Below are positions 1-5,380 of a DNA stretch of 6,339 nt, piece after piece (position 1 is the first letter of the stretch; every line of letters starts with the position of its first letter). The notes beneath the pieces are model-generated. The model was not told the origin of the DNA and searched no databases. It saw only the letters and a list, made by a program, of their open reading frames with translations. Position numbers and translations under genes: made by a program. The stretch spans positions 1 through 6,339 of the forward strand of contig CAIXSC010000494.1 in the NCBI GenBank assembly GCA_903921945.1. The letters run 5' to 3'. The stretch comes from an uncultured Planctomycetaceae bacterium. GTDB taxonomy: Bacteria; Planctomycetota; Planctomycetia; Pirellulales; Pirellulaceae.

Positions 1-28
1 TAAAAAAGGGGCATAGCACCGCGGATGC
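1..28 (-). terminator. Weak intrinsic terminator candidate after galT
   Basis: Read on the minus strand, GGTGC (from 20-16) can pair with GCCCC (12-8) around the loop TAT, giving four pairs and one mismatch. It is followed directly by six T residues (7-2). An alternative outer stem pairs GCAT (28-25) with ATGC (14-11). The site lies about 160 bp past the galT stop and is the only hairpin-plus-T-run in this flank. The stem is short, so it may be chance; Rho-dependent termination is equally possible. Confidence 0.28.
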
Positions 29-61
29 AATCTCATAAGCTGCGAGGGTTTATGGAAGAAA

Positions 62-160
62 GCGGGATAAACGAGGGCGGCGGGTAACAAGGGCGGGGAT
101 CGACGAGGACGGGGATAGACGGGGACGTGGATAGACGGGGGAGGTGATAGGCGGGGGTGA
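62..160. repeat. G-rich 16-bp degenerate tandem repeat with a G-quadruplex motif
   Basis: Units starting with a G4 or G5 tract begin at 95, 111, 121, 137 and 153, spaced 16, 10, 16 and 16 bp. A recurring core is GGGGAT(A/C)GAC. Just to the left, 75-98 fits the canonical quadruplex pattern: G3, 4-nt loop, G3, 6-nt loop, G3, 1-nt loop, G4. The G-rich strand is the plus strand, which is the template strand for galT transcription. The array begins about 30 bp beyond the galT stop. I see no convincing gene in 1-187; the minus-strand frame across it is proline-rich noise that runs out of frame into galT. Confidence 0.7.
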
Positions 161-187
161 TCGGCCACGCTCGGAACGATGTCCCGG

Positions 188-1186
188 TTAGGCGAGGTCG
201 CGGAGCGTCGCCGCGGCCTGTTCGGGGGCGACTGGGTTGATGTAGTCGCCGCCTCCCCATTCAAATCCGGCCTGCTGCGTCACGCGCGGCATCAGTTCGA
301 GATGCCAATGAAAACCGCCCTCGAGTGGCCGCCGGCCACGGCCTGTGAACGGGGAAGTATGCAACCAAAAGTTGTAGCCTGTGCCGCCCGGTAATCGCTC
401 GATGCGGCCCGCCACCTCCTGGAGCAACGGTCCCAATTCCCGCAACATGCCGTCAGGTTGCTCGTCGAACGCCGCTAAATGCTGTTTCGGCATGATCCAG
501 GTTTCGTACGCGAACCGGCTGGCGTACGGACACCACGCCGCGAAGTGAGCGGACTCCGCGACTAACCGGCGGCCGTCGCGAATCTCGTGTTCCAACAGGT
601 CGCACAGCAGGCAGCGGCCACAGCGTTTTCGCCAGCGCCGAAGGTAGCGGATTTCCGTCGCCACATTCGCCGGCACCCAGCGAGTCGCCATGATCTGGCT
701 ATGCACATGTTCCAGCGACGCGCCCGCATCGGCCCCGCAATTGCGGAATACCAGGGAATAGACCAGGCGCAGGTCGACTCGATGCGCCGCGATGCGATCA
801 CGATAGGCCTGCAGCGTGTACTCGACCTGCCGCGGATCCAGTTCGGAAAACCGTGTGATGTGGCGCGGCGACTCGATCACCACCTCGTGCTGTCCGAAGA
901 ACAGCGGAATCGTCGATAGCCGTGTGGTCACCGGGTCGAACGCGTCGAGCGGACTGAGCGGGCTGAGGGCGGGGAACTTGTTCGGAATCACCCGCACTTC
1001 CCACGGTCCGTCCGCCGGACGAGCGGTCAGAGAATCGGGGGTTTCGGTTTCGTTACCCGCGCAAAACGGACAGCGGTTCGGCATCCGCACGGCGGCGGCC
1101 GGCCGAAAGTCGCAGGGTCGCGCGACGCGTTCGAACGGGATGAGCACTCGGCCTTCCGCGAGCGGCAATTGGCGTACGTCGATCAT
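188..1186 (-). CDS. galT: GalT-family nucleotidylyltransferase (galactose-1-phosphate uridylyltransferase or ADP-glucose phosphorylase-like)
   Basis: A 332-residue protein of the HIT-superfamily GalT fold, which transfers a nucleotidyl group between a nucleotide sugar and a hexose 1-phosphate (or phosphate) through a uridylyl- or adenylyl-histidine intermediate. Visible motifs are CPFC at 39-42, SPRH with H109, and GASLEHVHSQ at 155-164. C39, C42, H109 and H160 match the classical zinc ligands, and H162 is the expected catalytic nucleophile in the HxHxQ motif. NFWLHTSP (H276) and FHWHLE (H293, H295) match the second metal-site region of the family. An extra CxxCxxC (189, 192, 195) is present. 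The open frame extends upstream to 1417, but that part lies antiphase inside glgA. The ATG at 1186 comes 7 bp after the glgA stop and gives the family N-terminus; only a weak GGCGAG stands upstream, so translational coupling is likely. Beside glgA, ADP-glucose is a plausible substrate. Family assignment is firm; the substrate is not. Confidence 0.9.
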   Translation of the reverse strand: MIDVRQLPLAEGRVLIPFERVARPCDFRPAAAVRMPNRCPFCAGNETETPDSLTARPADGPWEVRVIPNKFPALSPLSPLDAFDPVTTRLSTIPLFFGQHEVVIESPRHITRFSELDPRQVEYTLQAYRDRIAAHRVDLRLVYSLVFRNCGADAGASLEHVHSQIMATRWVPANVATEIRYLRRWRKRCGRCLLCDLLEHEIRDGRRLVAESAHFAAWCPYASRFAYETWIMPKQHLAAFDEQPDGMLRELGPLLQEVAGRIERLPGGTGYNFWLHTSPFTGRGRRPLEGGFHWHLELMPRVTQQAGFEWGGGDYINPVAPEQAAATLRDLA

Positions 1187-1193
1187 GGCCAAG

Positions 1194-2690
1194 TTAGCTC
1201 GCCTGACTCGCCGCGTTCCGCTTTCGCTCCACCGCTTGTTCGTACATCGCCACGTATTGGCGAGCGCTCTGCCCCCATGACCAATCTTGGGACATCCCGG
1301 TCGCGACGAGCTTTTCCCAGTCGCCCCGCTGGAACCGATAGCAGTGAACCGCGCGACGCAAGGTGGCGTCCAAGGCGTCGGCATCGTAGTGATCAAAGTG
1401 GAAGCCGGTCGCGACACCGGCCGACAAATGGGCCGCCGAGGCGTCGGTCACGGTGTCCGCCAGTCCGCCCGTGTTTCGCACCACCGGCACGGCCCCGTAC
1501 TTCAGGCTGTAAAGCTGGTTCAAGCCGCACGGCTCATAACGGCTGGGCATCGCGAACAGATCGCTTGCCGCCTCGATCCGATGCGCCAGCCCTTCATGGA
1601 AGCCGAGCCGGACCGAGAGCTTGCCGGGAAACTGGGCCGCCAGATCGCCAAGCAGCGAATGGTATTCGGGCTGACCTGTGCCGAGCACAACCCACTGGGC
1701 GTATTCATGCGGCAGCCACCGGCGCATCACCTGGGCGACGAGATCCCAGCCCTTTTGGTCCGCCAACCGGCCGACCAGTCCAATCAGCGGCACAAACGGG
1801 TCGACAGCCAGTCCCATTTCCGCTTGCAACGCCGCTTTGCATTCGGCTTTGCCTTCCTGCCATGTCGTGACGTCGTAACGCGCGGGCAGGTGCTGGTCGG
1901 TCGCCGGATCCCAAACTCGACCATCCACGCCATTGACGATTCCCGTCAGGCTCTCGCCCCGTTCGCGGAGCACGCCATCCAGCCCATAACCTTGCTCGGG
2001 CGTTTGAATCTCCCGCGCGTAGGTGGGACTGACCGTGGTTAACGCGTCAGCGAAAACCAACCCGGCCTTCAACAAACTTAGCTGGCCGTAAAACTCCAAC
2101 TGGCGGTAATTGAAATAGCGCCAGTCCAAGCCGGTGACAGCCATGTCCCAACTGGGGAAACAGCCTTGATAGGCGAGGTTATGGATGGTGAACACCGAGG
2201 CGATTCCCGAATAGCCCCGGGCATGGCGGTATTCGATATTCAGCAAAGCCGGCACCAGGCCCGCTTGCCAGTCATGGCTGTGAAAAACATCGACCGCCAT
2301 ATCGAAGAACCGCGGCAGTTCCAACGCGGCTCGGGCCAGCAAGACAAACCGCTCGCAATTGTCCGGATAGTCGCGTCCGCCCTCGCCATACAAACCCGGC
2401 CGGTCGAAGAAGGCCGCTTGCTGGACCAAGTACACCGGCACGTCGCTTTCCGGCAGCGTCGTCTCCAGCAACTGCGCGGACACCAACCGCTGGCCAATCG
2501 GCAACTCCAGACGGTGTCCGGTATCCTGAATGGCGAGCCCCTGGTGGAAGCACCCGCGATACGCCGGCATGACAACGGACACGCGGTGGCCCTGTCGCGC
2601 CAATTCGGCCGGCAACGCGCCACAGACGTCGGCGAGCCCGCCAGTCTTCGCCAGCGGCGCTACCTCGCTCGTCACGAACACGATGTTCAC
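1194..2690 (-). CDS. glgA: Glycogen synthase, ADP-glucose type (GT5)
   Basis: Cytoplasmic glycogen synthase that adds glucose from ADP-glucose to the non-reducing end of alpha-1,4-glucan. With the start chosen here it is 498 residues, normal for the family. The N-terminal Rossmann domain opens with SEVAPLAKTGGLADV, with the KTGGL lysine at 15 as in E. coli GlgA. HSHDWQAGL lies near 137-145, and the acceptor and hinge regions follow. In the C-terminal domain VGRLADQKG supplies R308 and K313, and SRYEPCGLNQ supplies E386 and C388, the conserved active-site pair. NTGGLADTV follows near 406-414. The open frame allows a GTG at 2717, but I choose the GTG at 2690: it gives the canonical MNIVFVTSE start, and GGGAGAGG lies about 9 bp upstream inside the longer version. 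galT follows after 7 bp, so the two form one operon, possibly expressed from the TATACT promoter candidate near 2939. Confidence 0.96.
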   Translation of the reverse strand: MNIVFVTSEVAPLAKTGGLADVCGALPAELARQGHRVSVVMPAYRGCFHQGLAIQDTGHRLELPIGQRLVSAQLLETTLPESDVPVYLVQQAAFFDRPGLYGEGGRDYPDNCERFVLLARAALELPRFFDMAVDVFHSHDWQAGLVPALLNIEYRHARGYSGIASVFTIHNLAYQGCFPSWDMAVTGLDWRYFNYRQLEFYGQLSLLKAGLVFADALTTVSPTYAREIQTPEQGYGLDGVLRERGESLTGIVNGVDGRVWDPATDQHLPARYDVTTWQEGKAECKAALQAEMGLAVDPFVPLIGLVGRLADQKGWDLVAQVMRRWLPHEYAQWVVLGTGQPEYHSLLGDLAAQFPGKLSVRLGFHEGLAHRIEAASDLFAMPSRYEPCGLNQLYSLKYGAVPVVRNTGGLADTVTDASAAHLSAGVATGFHFDHYDADALDATLRRAVHCYRFQRGDWEKLVATGMSQDWSWGQSARQYVAMYEQAVERKRNAASQAS

Positions 2691-2963
2691 GATCCGCCTC
2701 TCCCGCCTAGCCGCCACGGAGACTGAAACAGCCGCCGCGCGGGAACACGTATCACGACTCGCCGGAGCTCAGGCCGGATTGGCGGACTGAACCCGTCCCG
2801 CACCCACAATAGCCGTCTTCGCCCGCCGCGCAACCCCGCCGAGTTCATGGGCCGTGTTTTCGTCCGCCGAGCGAAAACAACGTTGGAGCTGCCGGTTGGA
2901 ATCCTAGGAGCGAACGGTGCTGGAACGCCCGACAGTATAACCACGAGCCACCACAACCGGGAA
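2691..2963. other. Non-coding leader region upstream of glgA
   Basis: No gene is convincing here. A minus-strand frame with a TTG start at 2956 runs into the glgA start (89 codons, Arg- and Pro-rich), and a plus-strand frame at 2530-2790 is antisense to glgA; neither resembles a known protein. The stretch probably carries the 5' leader of the glgA-galT transcript. A palindrome CCTAGG is present at about 2904-2909, and a GTTGGA-type direct repeat surrounds 2883-2902. No riboswitch class is recognised. Confidence 0.4.
2934..2963 (-). promoter_or_regulatory. Candidate sigma70-type promoter for glgA-galT
   Basis: On the minus strand TATACT (2939-2934) matches five of six -10 consensus bases. TTCCCG (2963-2958) stands 18 bp upstream as a poor -35. 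Transcription from here would give a leader of roughly 240 nt before the glgA GTG. It is the best -10-like hexamer in the glgA upstream region, but planctomycete promoters are poorly predicted by E. coli consensus. Confidence 0.28.
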
Positions 2964-2966
2964 CTA

Positions 2967-3110
2967 TCGAAAAAACGCCCGCGCCCGCTCCGCCGCGATC
3001 GCGCTCGCTAACTCACCAGCTAGCGCCAACGCCCGCTCCGCCGCGATCGCACTCGCTAATCCAGCCGCGATCGCGCTCGCTAACTCACCCACTATCTCAG
3101 CCGCCAACTC
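2967..3110 (-). repeat. Six tandem 24-bp units (minus strand reads as alanine-rich octapeptides)
   Basis: Units on the minus strand begin at 3110, 3086, 3062, 3038, 3014 and 2990, each exactly 24 bp. Translated in phase they read ELAAEIVG, ELASAIAA, GLASAIAA, ERALALAG, ELASAIAA and ERARAFFR, then a TAG stop at 2966-2964. The longest exact identity is 25 bp, 2993-3017 against 3065-3089, and 2982-3011 matches 3030-3059 with one mismatch. The palindrome GCGATCGC occurs in three units (2995, 3043, 3067). The frame is closed upstream by a TAG at 3125-3123 and has no ATG; TTG at 3107 would give 47 residues and GTG at 3092 would give 42. Either a relic or small alanine-rich helical peptide gene, or a non-coding tandem repeat; I cannot decide. 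Confidence 0.8.
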
Positions 3111-3141
3111 CAGCGCGCTCGCCTACGCCCCTGCGAACTGT

Positions 3142-3159
3142 TCGCCGGCAAAGCGGCGA
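3142..3159. other. GC-rich hairpin upstream of the ThuA-like gene
   Basis: TCGCCG (3142-3147) and CGGCGA (3154-3159) form a perfect 6-bp stem around a 6-nt loop. No T-run follows on either strand, so it is not an obvious terminator. Some 25 bp downstream lie the 8-bp palindrome TTCGCGAA (3182-3189) and a second TTCGCG (3191-3196), possible operator half-sites for the gene starting at 3254. The role of all of these is inference. Confidence 0.35.
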
Positions 3160-3253
3160 TCCCACTTATCCGACGTCGATTTTCGCGAAGTTCGCGGTTA
3201 TTCTTGTGCCCACGTCGCTTCGCCCTTCTCCAGCCGTCAGGAGCTTTTCCGTC

Positions 3254-4285
3254 ATGTCCCGTGCCGCTCGTTTGTCGTTGGGTTCGCGTTCTCCTTTACA
3301 AGCAGTCGTCGCGGGACGGTTGCGCGGCGACGCGCACGCCAAGTCACCCCGAGTTGGATTCGCTGGCCGATTTGGCTGCGCCGGTTCGAGTGCGCTTCGT
3401 CAGGCGCTCGCGAAGGCGCTCGCGAAGACGCTCGTGCTGGCGGTTGTTTGCGCGGCCGGGGTCGCGTCAGCGTCGCGAGCCGTGGGCGCGGAACCGCCCA
3501 AGCCGCTCAAGGCGCTGCTGGTCGCCGGTGGTTGCTGCCACGACTACGAGAAACAAAAAGAGGTGCTCAAAACGGGAATCGAAGCGCGAGCGCACGTCGT
3601 CGTGGACGTGTGCTACTCGCCGGATCGCTCCACCAAAGCCCGTTTCACATGCTACGACAAAGAGGACTGGGCGGCCGGTTACGATGTTGTCATTCACGAC
3701 GAATGCTCGTCCGACGTGAAGGAGGGTCCGTACGTTCAACGGATCCTCGACGCGCATCGCAAGGGTGTTCCGGCGGTGAACCTCCACTGCGCGATGCACA
3801 GCTATCGCTTGGGCAACGATGACTGGTTCCAGTTCCTGGGCCTGCATTCGATGGCGCACGGCCCGCAAAAGCCGATCGATGTGAAGTATGTCGATCGCGA
3901 GCACCCGATCACGCGGACCTTGGGAGATTGGACCACGATCAACGAAGAGCTGTACAACAACCTGCGCGTGTTTGACACCGCGAAGCCGCTTGCCCGCGGT
4001 GTGCAGGACACCGGGAAGAAGGTCGACGACTACGTGGTGACTTGGGTCAATCAATACGGAAAGACTCGCGTGTTCTGCACGACGCTTGGCCACAACACGG
4101 CGACAGTCGCCGACCCGCGGTATCTGGAACTCGTCACCCGTGGCCTGCTGTGGTCTTGCGACAAGCTGGACGATCGCTATCTCAAGCCGGCTCCCGCCGG
4201 CGTGCCGGCCGGCTCCGGTGCCGCGAACGACAACGCGGAAAAGGCGGCGGGTCCCCAACCGACACCCGCGAAACGTTCGCCCTAG
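3254..4285 (+). CDS. Secreted ThuA-like domain protein
   Basis: A 343-residue protein with a ThuA-like domain (trehalose-utilisation family, class I glutamine-amidotransferase-like fold), common as exported proteins in Planctomycetes and of unproven biochemistry, usually linked to carbohydrate use. The domain spans about 86-305: KALLVAGGCCHDY (86-98), GYDVVIHDEC (142-151), GVPAVNLHCAMHSY (171-184), a HPI segment (217-219), and TLGHNTATVADPRY (277-290) before GLLWSCDKL. The HCAMH and GHN histidines are typical of the family. The start is the ATG at 3254, which has AGGAG (3239-3243) 10 bp upstream; an in-frame GTG at 3206 lacks this. The hydrophobic stretch TLVLAVVCAAGVASA (59-73) is a signal-peptide core, with likely cleavage after VGA at 79. 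The n-region of about 58 residues is very long and includes a 12-bp coding repeat. AVVC is not a proper lipobox. The C-terminal 30 residues are low-complexity Ala/Pro. The gene stands alone, 142 bp before the next. Confidence 0.87.
   Translation: MSRAARLSLGSRSPLQAVVAGRLRGDAHAKSPRVGFAGRFGCAGSSALRQALAKALAKTLVLAVVCAAGVASASRAVGAEPPKPLKALLVAGGCCHDYEKQKEVLKTGIEARAHVVVDVCYSPDRSTKARFTCYDKEDWAAGYDVVIHDECSSDVKEGPYVQRILDAHRKGVPAVNLHCAMHSYRLGNDDWFQFLGLHSMAHGPQKPIDVKYVDREHPITRTLGDWTTINEELYNNLRVFDTAKPLARGVQDTGKKVDDYVVTWVNQYGKTRVFCTTLGHNTATVADPRYLELVTRGLLWSCDKLDDRYLKPAPAGVPAGSGAANDNAEKAAGPQPTPAKRSP
3403..3434 (+). repeat. 12-bp tandem repeat inside the ThuA leader (ALAK units)
   Basis: GGCGCTCGCGAA occurs twice exactly (3403-3414, 3415-3426) and a third time truncated with one change (3427-3434). 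In frame it encodes ALAK ALAK TL, immediately before the signal-peptide hydrophobic core. The positive charges sit where an n-region needs them, so the duplication may be tolerated or useful. Confidence 0.85.
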
Positions 4286-4317
4286 TGGCTCTGGCACTCG
4301 CGTGGTAGCATCCGCTG

Positions 4318-4356
4318 CCTTCGCCAGCATTGTCGAAGGTGGCGCCGCCACCGGCG
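4318..4356 (+). promoter_or_regulatory. Overlapping, mutually exclusive hairpins upstream of the transporter gene
   Basis: Three perfect stems share bases. CCTTCG (4318-4323) pairs with CGAAGG (4334-4339). GGTGGC (4338-4343) pairs with GCCACC (4347-4352) around a 3-nt loop. CGCCG (4343-4347) pairs with CGGCG (4352-4356). Because they overlap, only alternative folds can form, as in attenuators. No T-run follows and the transporter ATG is 72 bp away. No known riboswitch class is recognised. Function is speculative, since GC-rich DNA forms such stems often. Confidence 0.3.
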
Positions 4357-4427
4357 TTGTTCGTGGACAGCGTGGTTGGCCCGTCCGATCGTTGAACCCG
4401 CGTTGCCGCCATCGAGCGGTTGACCTT

Positions 4428-5372
4428 ATGGATCATGCCGCTCTCCTCGGAACCGCCGCCGTCATCGGATTCCTGCACACGTTGCTCGGTCCCGACCACT
4501 ATCTGCCGTTCGTCGCGATGGCGCGGATCGGCCGCTGGTCGACCCGTAAGACGCTGGCGGTCACCGTGCTCTGCGGGTTAGCGCACGTCGCCAGTTCCGT
4601 GCTGCTGGGCGCTGTCGGTATCGCTGGCGGCGTTGTGTTGTTGCGGCTTGAGGATCTGGAGAGCCACCGAGCCGAATTGGCGGGCTGGCTGCTGCTTGGT
4701 TTCGGCATGGCGTATCTGGTGTGGGGACTGCTGCATGCCTTTCGCCGACTGCCCCACGCGCACCTGCATGCCCATGTCGACGGCACCGTGCATCAGCATG
4801 AACACGCTCATCAGGGCGAGCATCTTCACGCCCACGCCCATGGGCTTGCGCCTGACCGAGAGGCGGCGCGAGAATGGGAACGAGGCGTGAAGCGCGTGCC
4901 TGATCGAGGCTCGGAACGACTGTCCGATGCGGGTGCGGAACTTAGGGCGGAGTTTGGTGCGGAGCTTGGGGCGGAACCTAGTGCGCAACGAATCTCCGAA
5001 CCCGCATCGGCGCTGGTGTCAGCCACCGCATCGAACGCATCGAACGCAGCCGGCGCACCCAACGCACCCAGCCCGTCCGGCGAAAACGGTGGCGGCCTGA
5101 CACCGTGGGTGCTGTTTACGATCTTCCTCTTCGGGCCGTGCGAACCGCTGATTCCGATGCTGATGTATCCCGCGTCGCAGGCGAACGCGGGGTTGGTGGT
5201 GCTTGTGGCGTCCGTCTTCGCGTTGGTCACGGTGGGAACGATGACGGTCGCCGTGCTGTCGATGCTGCACGGCATTTCCCGAGTATCCCTGGGACCCTGG
5301 CAACGGTTTGGCCACGCGCTTGCGGGCTTGGCCGTTACCGGTTGCGGCTTGGCGGTCAAGTTCGGCTTGTAA
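4428..5372 (+). CDS. Six-helix membrane transporter with His-rich loop (NicO/UreH/TauE-like)
   Basis: A 314-residue inner-membrane protein. Hydrophobic segments lie near 5-22, 42-70, 85-104, 226-248, 254-280 and 296-313. The first helix carries GFLHTLLGPDH (14-24), resembling the His/Asp-His signature of NicO-type nickel/cobalt transporters and UreH-like proteins; the fourth carries FGPCEPLIPMLMYPA (235-249), typical of this family of TauE/SafE-annotated proteins. Between helices 3 and 4, 12 His fall in 29 residues (110-138), a likely divalent-metal sensor or buffer. A low-complexity stretch (about 139-223) then includes 4-residue AE-rich repeats. The open frame extends upstream to 4086, but that part overlaps the ThuA gene and is Arg/Pro-rich; the ATG at 4428 begins directly with the first helix. 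Only a weak GAG-type ribosome site precedes it. The gene ends 8 bp from the convergent slyD. The substrate (Ni, Co, another ion, or sulfur species) is not shown by the sequence; metal is favoured by the His loop. Confidence 0.82.
   Translation: MDHAALLGTAAVIGFLHTLLGPDHYLPFVAMARIGRWSTRKTLAVTVLCGLAHVASSVLLGAVGIAGGVVLLRLEDLESHRAELAGWLLLGFGMAYLVWGLLHAFRRLPHAHLHAHVDGTVHQHEHAHQGEHLHAHAHGLAPDREAAREWERGVKRVPDRGSERLSDAGAELRAEFGAELGAEPSAQRISEPASALVSATASNASNAAGAPNAPSPSGENGGGLTPWVLFTIFLFGPCEPLIPMLMYPASQANAGLVVLVASVFALVTVGTMTVAVLSMLHGISRVSLGPWQRFGHALAGLAVTGCGLAVKFGL
4935..5063 (+). repeat. In-frame 12-bp and 9-bp repeats in the transporter loop
   Basis: Four 12-bp units at 4935, 4947, 4959 and 4971 follow the pattern GCGGA-xxTxGx and encode AELR, AEFG, AELG and AEPS (residues 170-185). 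Further on, GCATCGAAC is exactly duplicated (5028-5036, 5037-5045, giving ASNASN), followed by two GCACCCA-type units (giving APNAPS). All units are multiples of three, so the frame is kept. They sit in the variable loop between helices 3 and 4. Confidence 0.85.
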
Positions 5373-5380
5373 CCGCGCTC

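Noticed and set aside
1187..1417. Upstream extension of the GalT frame by 77 codons
   Set aside because: It lies antiphase inside the well-supported glgA 3' end and adds nothing resembling a GalT N-terminus. The ATG at 1186 fits the family and the 7-bp operon gap.
1287..2042. Long plus-strand open frames opposite glgA (also 1169-1870 and 2166-2726)
   Set aside because: They are antisense to a gene with clear GT5 motifs throughout, and their translations are Arg/Gln/Pro-rich with no family features. High GC keeps antisense frames open.
2917..2940. Seven-codon plus-strand leader peptide (GTG start after AGGAG, MLERPTV then TAA)
   Set aside because: It is not followed by a plus-strand gene for over 300 bp, and a short frame with a chance AGGAG is expected.
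2967..3110. CRISPR array
   Set aside because: The units are directly adjacent 24-bp copies with no unique spacers, and there is no cas gene nearby.
3425..3500. Lipoprotein signal in the ThuA-like protein
   Set aside because: The only Cys near the core is preceded by Val-Val (AVVC), which does not fit a lipobox. A signal peptidase I site after VGA is more likely.
2941..3822. Stop-free plus-strand frame of about 880 nt running through the 24-bp array into the ThuA gene in another phase
   Set aside because: It has no ATG or GTG, with a TTG only near 3445, and its translation over the ThuA gene is Arg-rich noise. The openness is explained by base composition.
3467..4351. 294-codon minus-strand frame opposite the ThuA-like gene
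   Set aside because: It is the antisense shadow of a protein with recognisable ThuA motifs. It has no domain of its own and no convincing ribosome site.
4086..4427. Upstream extension of the transporter frame
   Set aside because: It overlaps the ThuA-like gene in another phase and encodes Arg/Pro/Thr-rich text without membrane character. The ATG at 4428 begins the first helix directly.
4286..4427. Known NiCo-type riboswitch
   Set aside because: I looked because the next gene may transport metal, but the paired G-rich conserved segments of that class are not visible.
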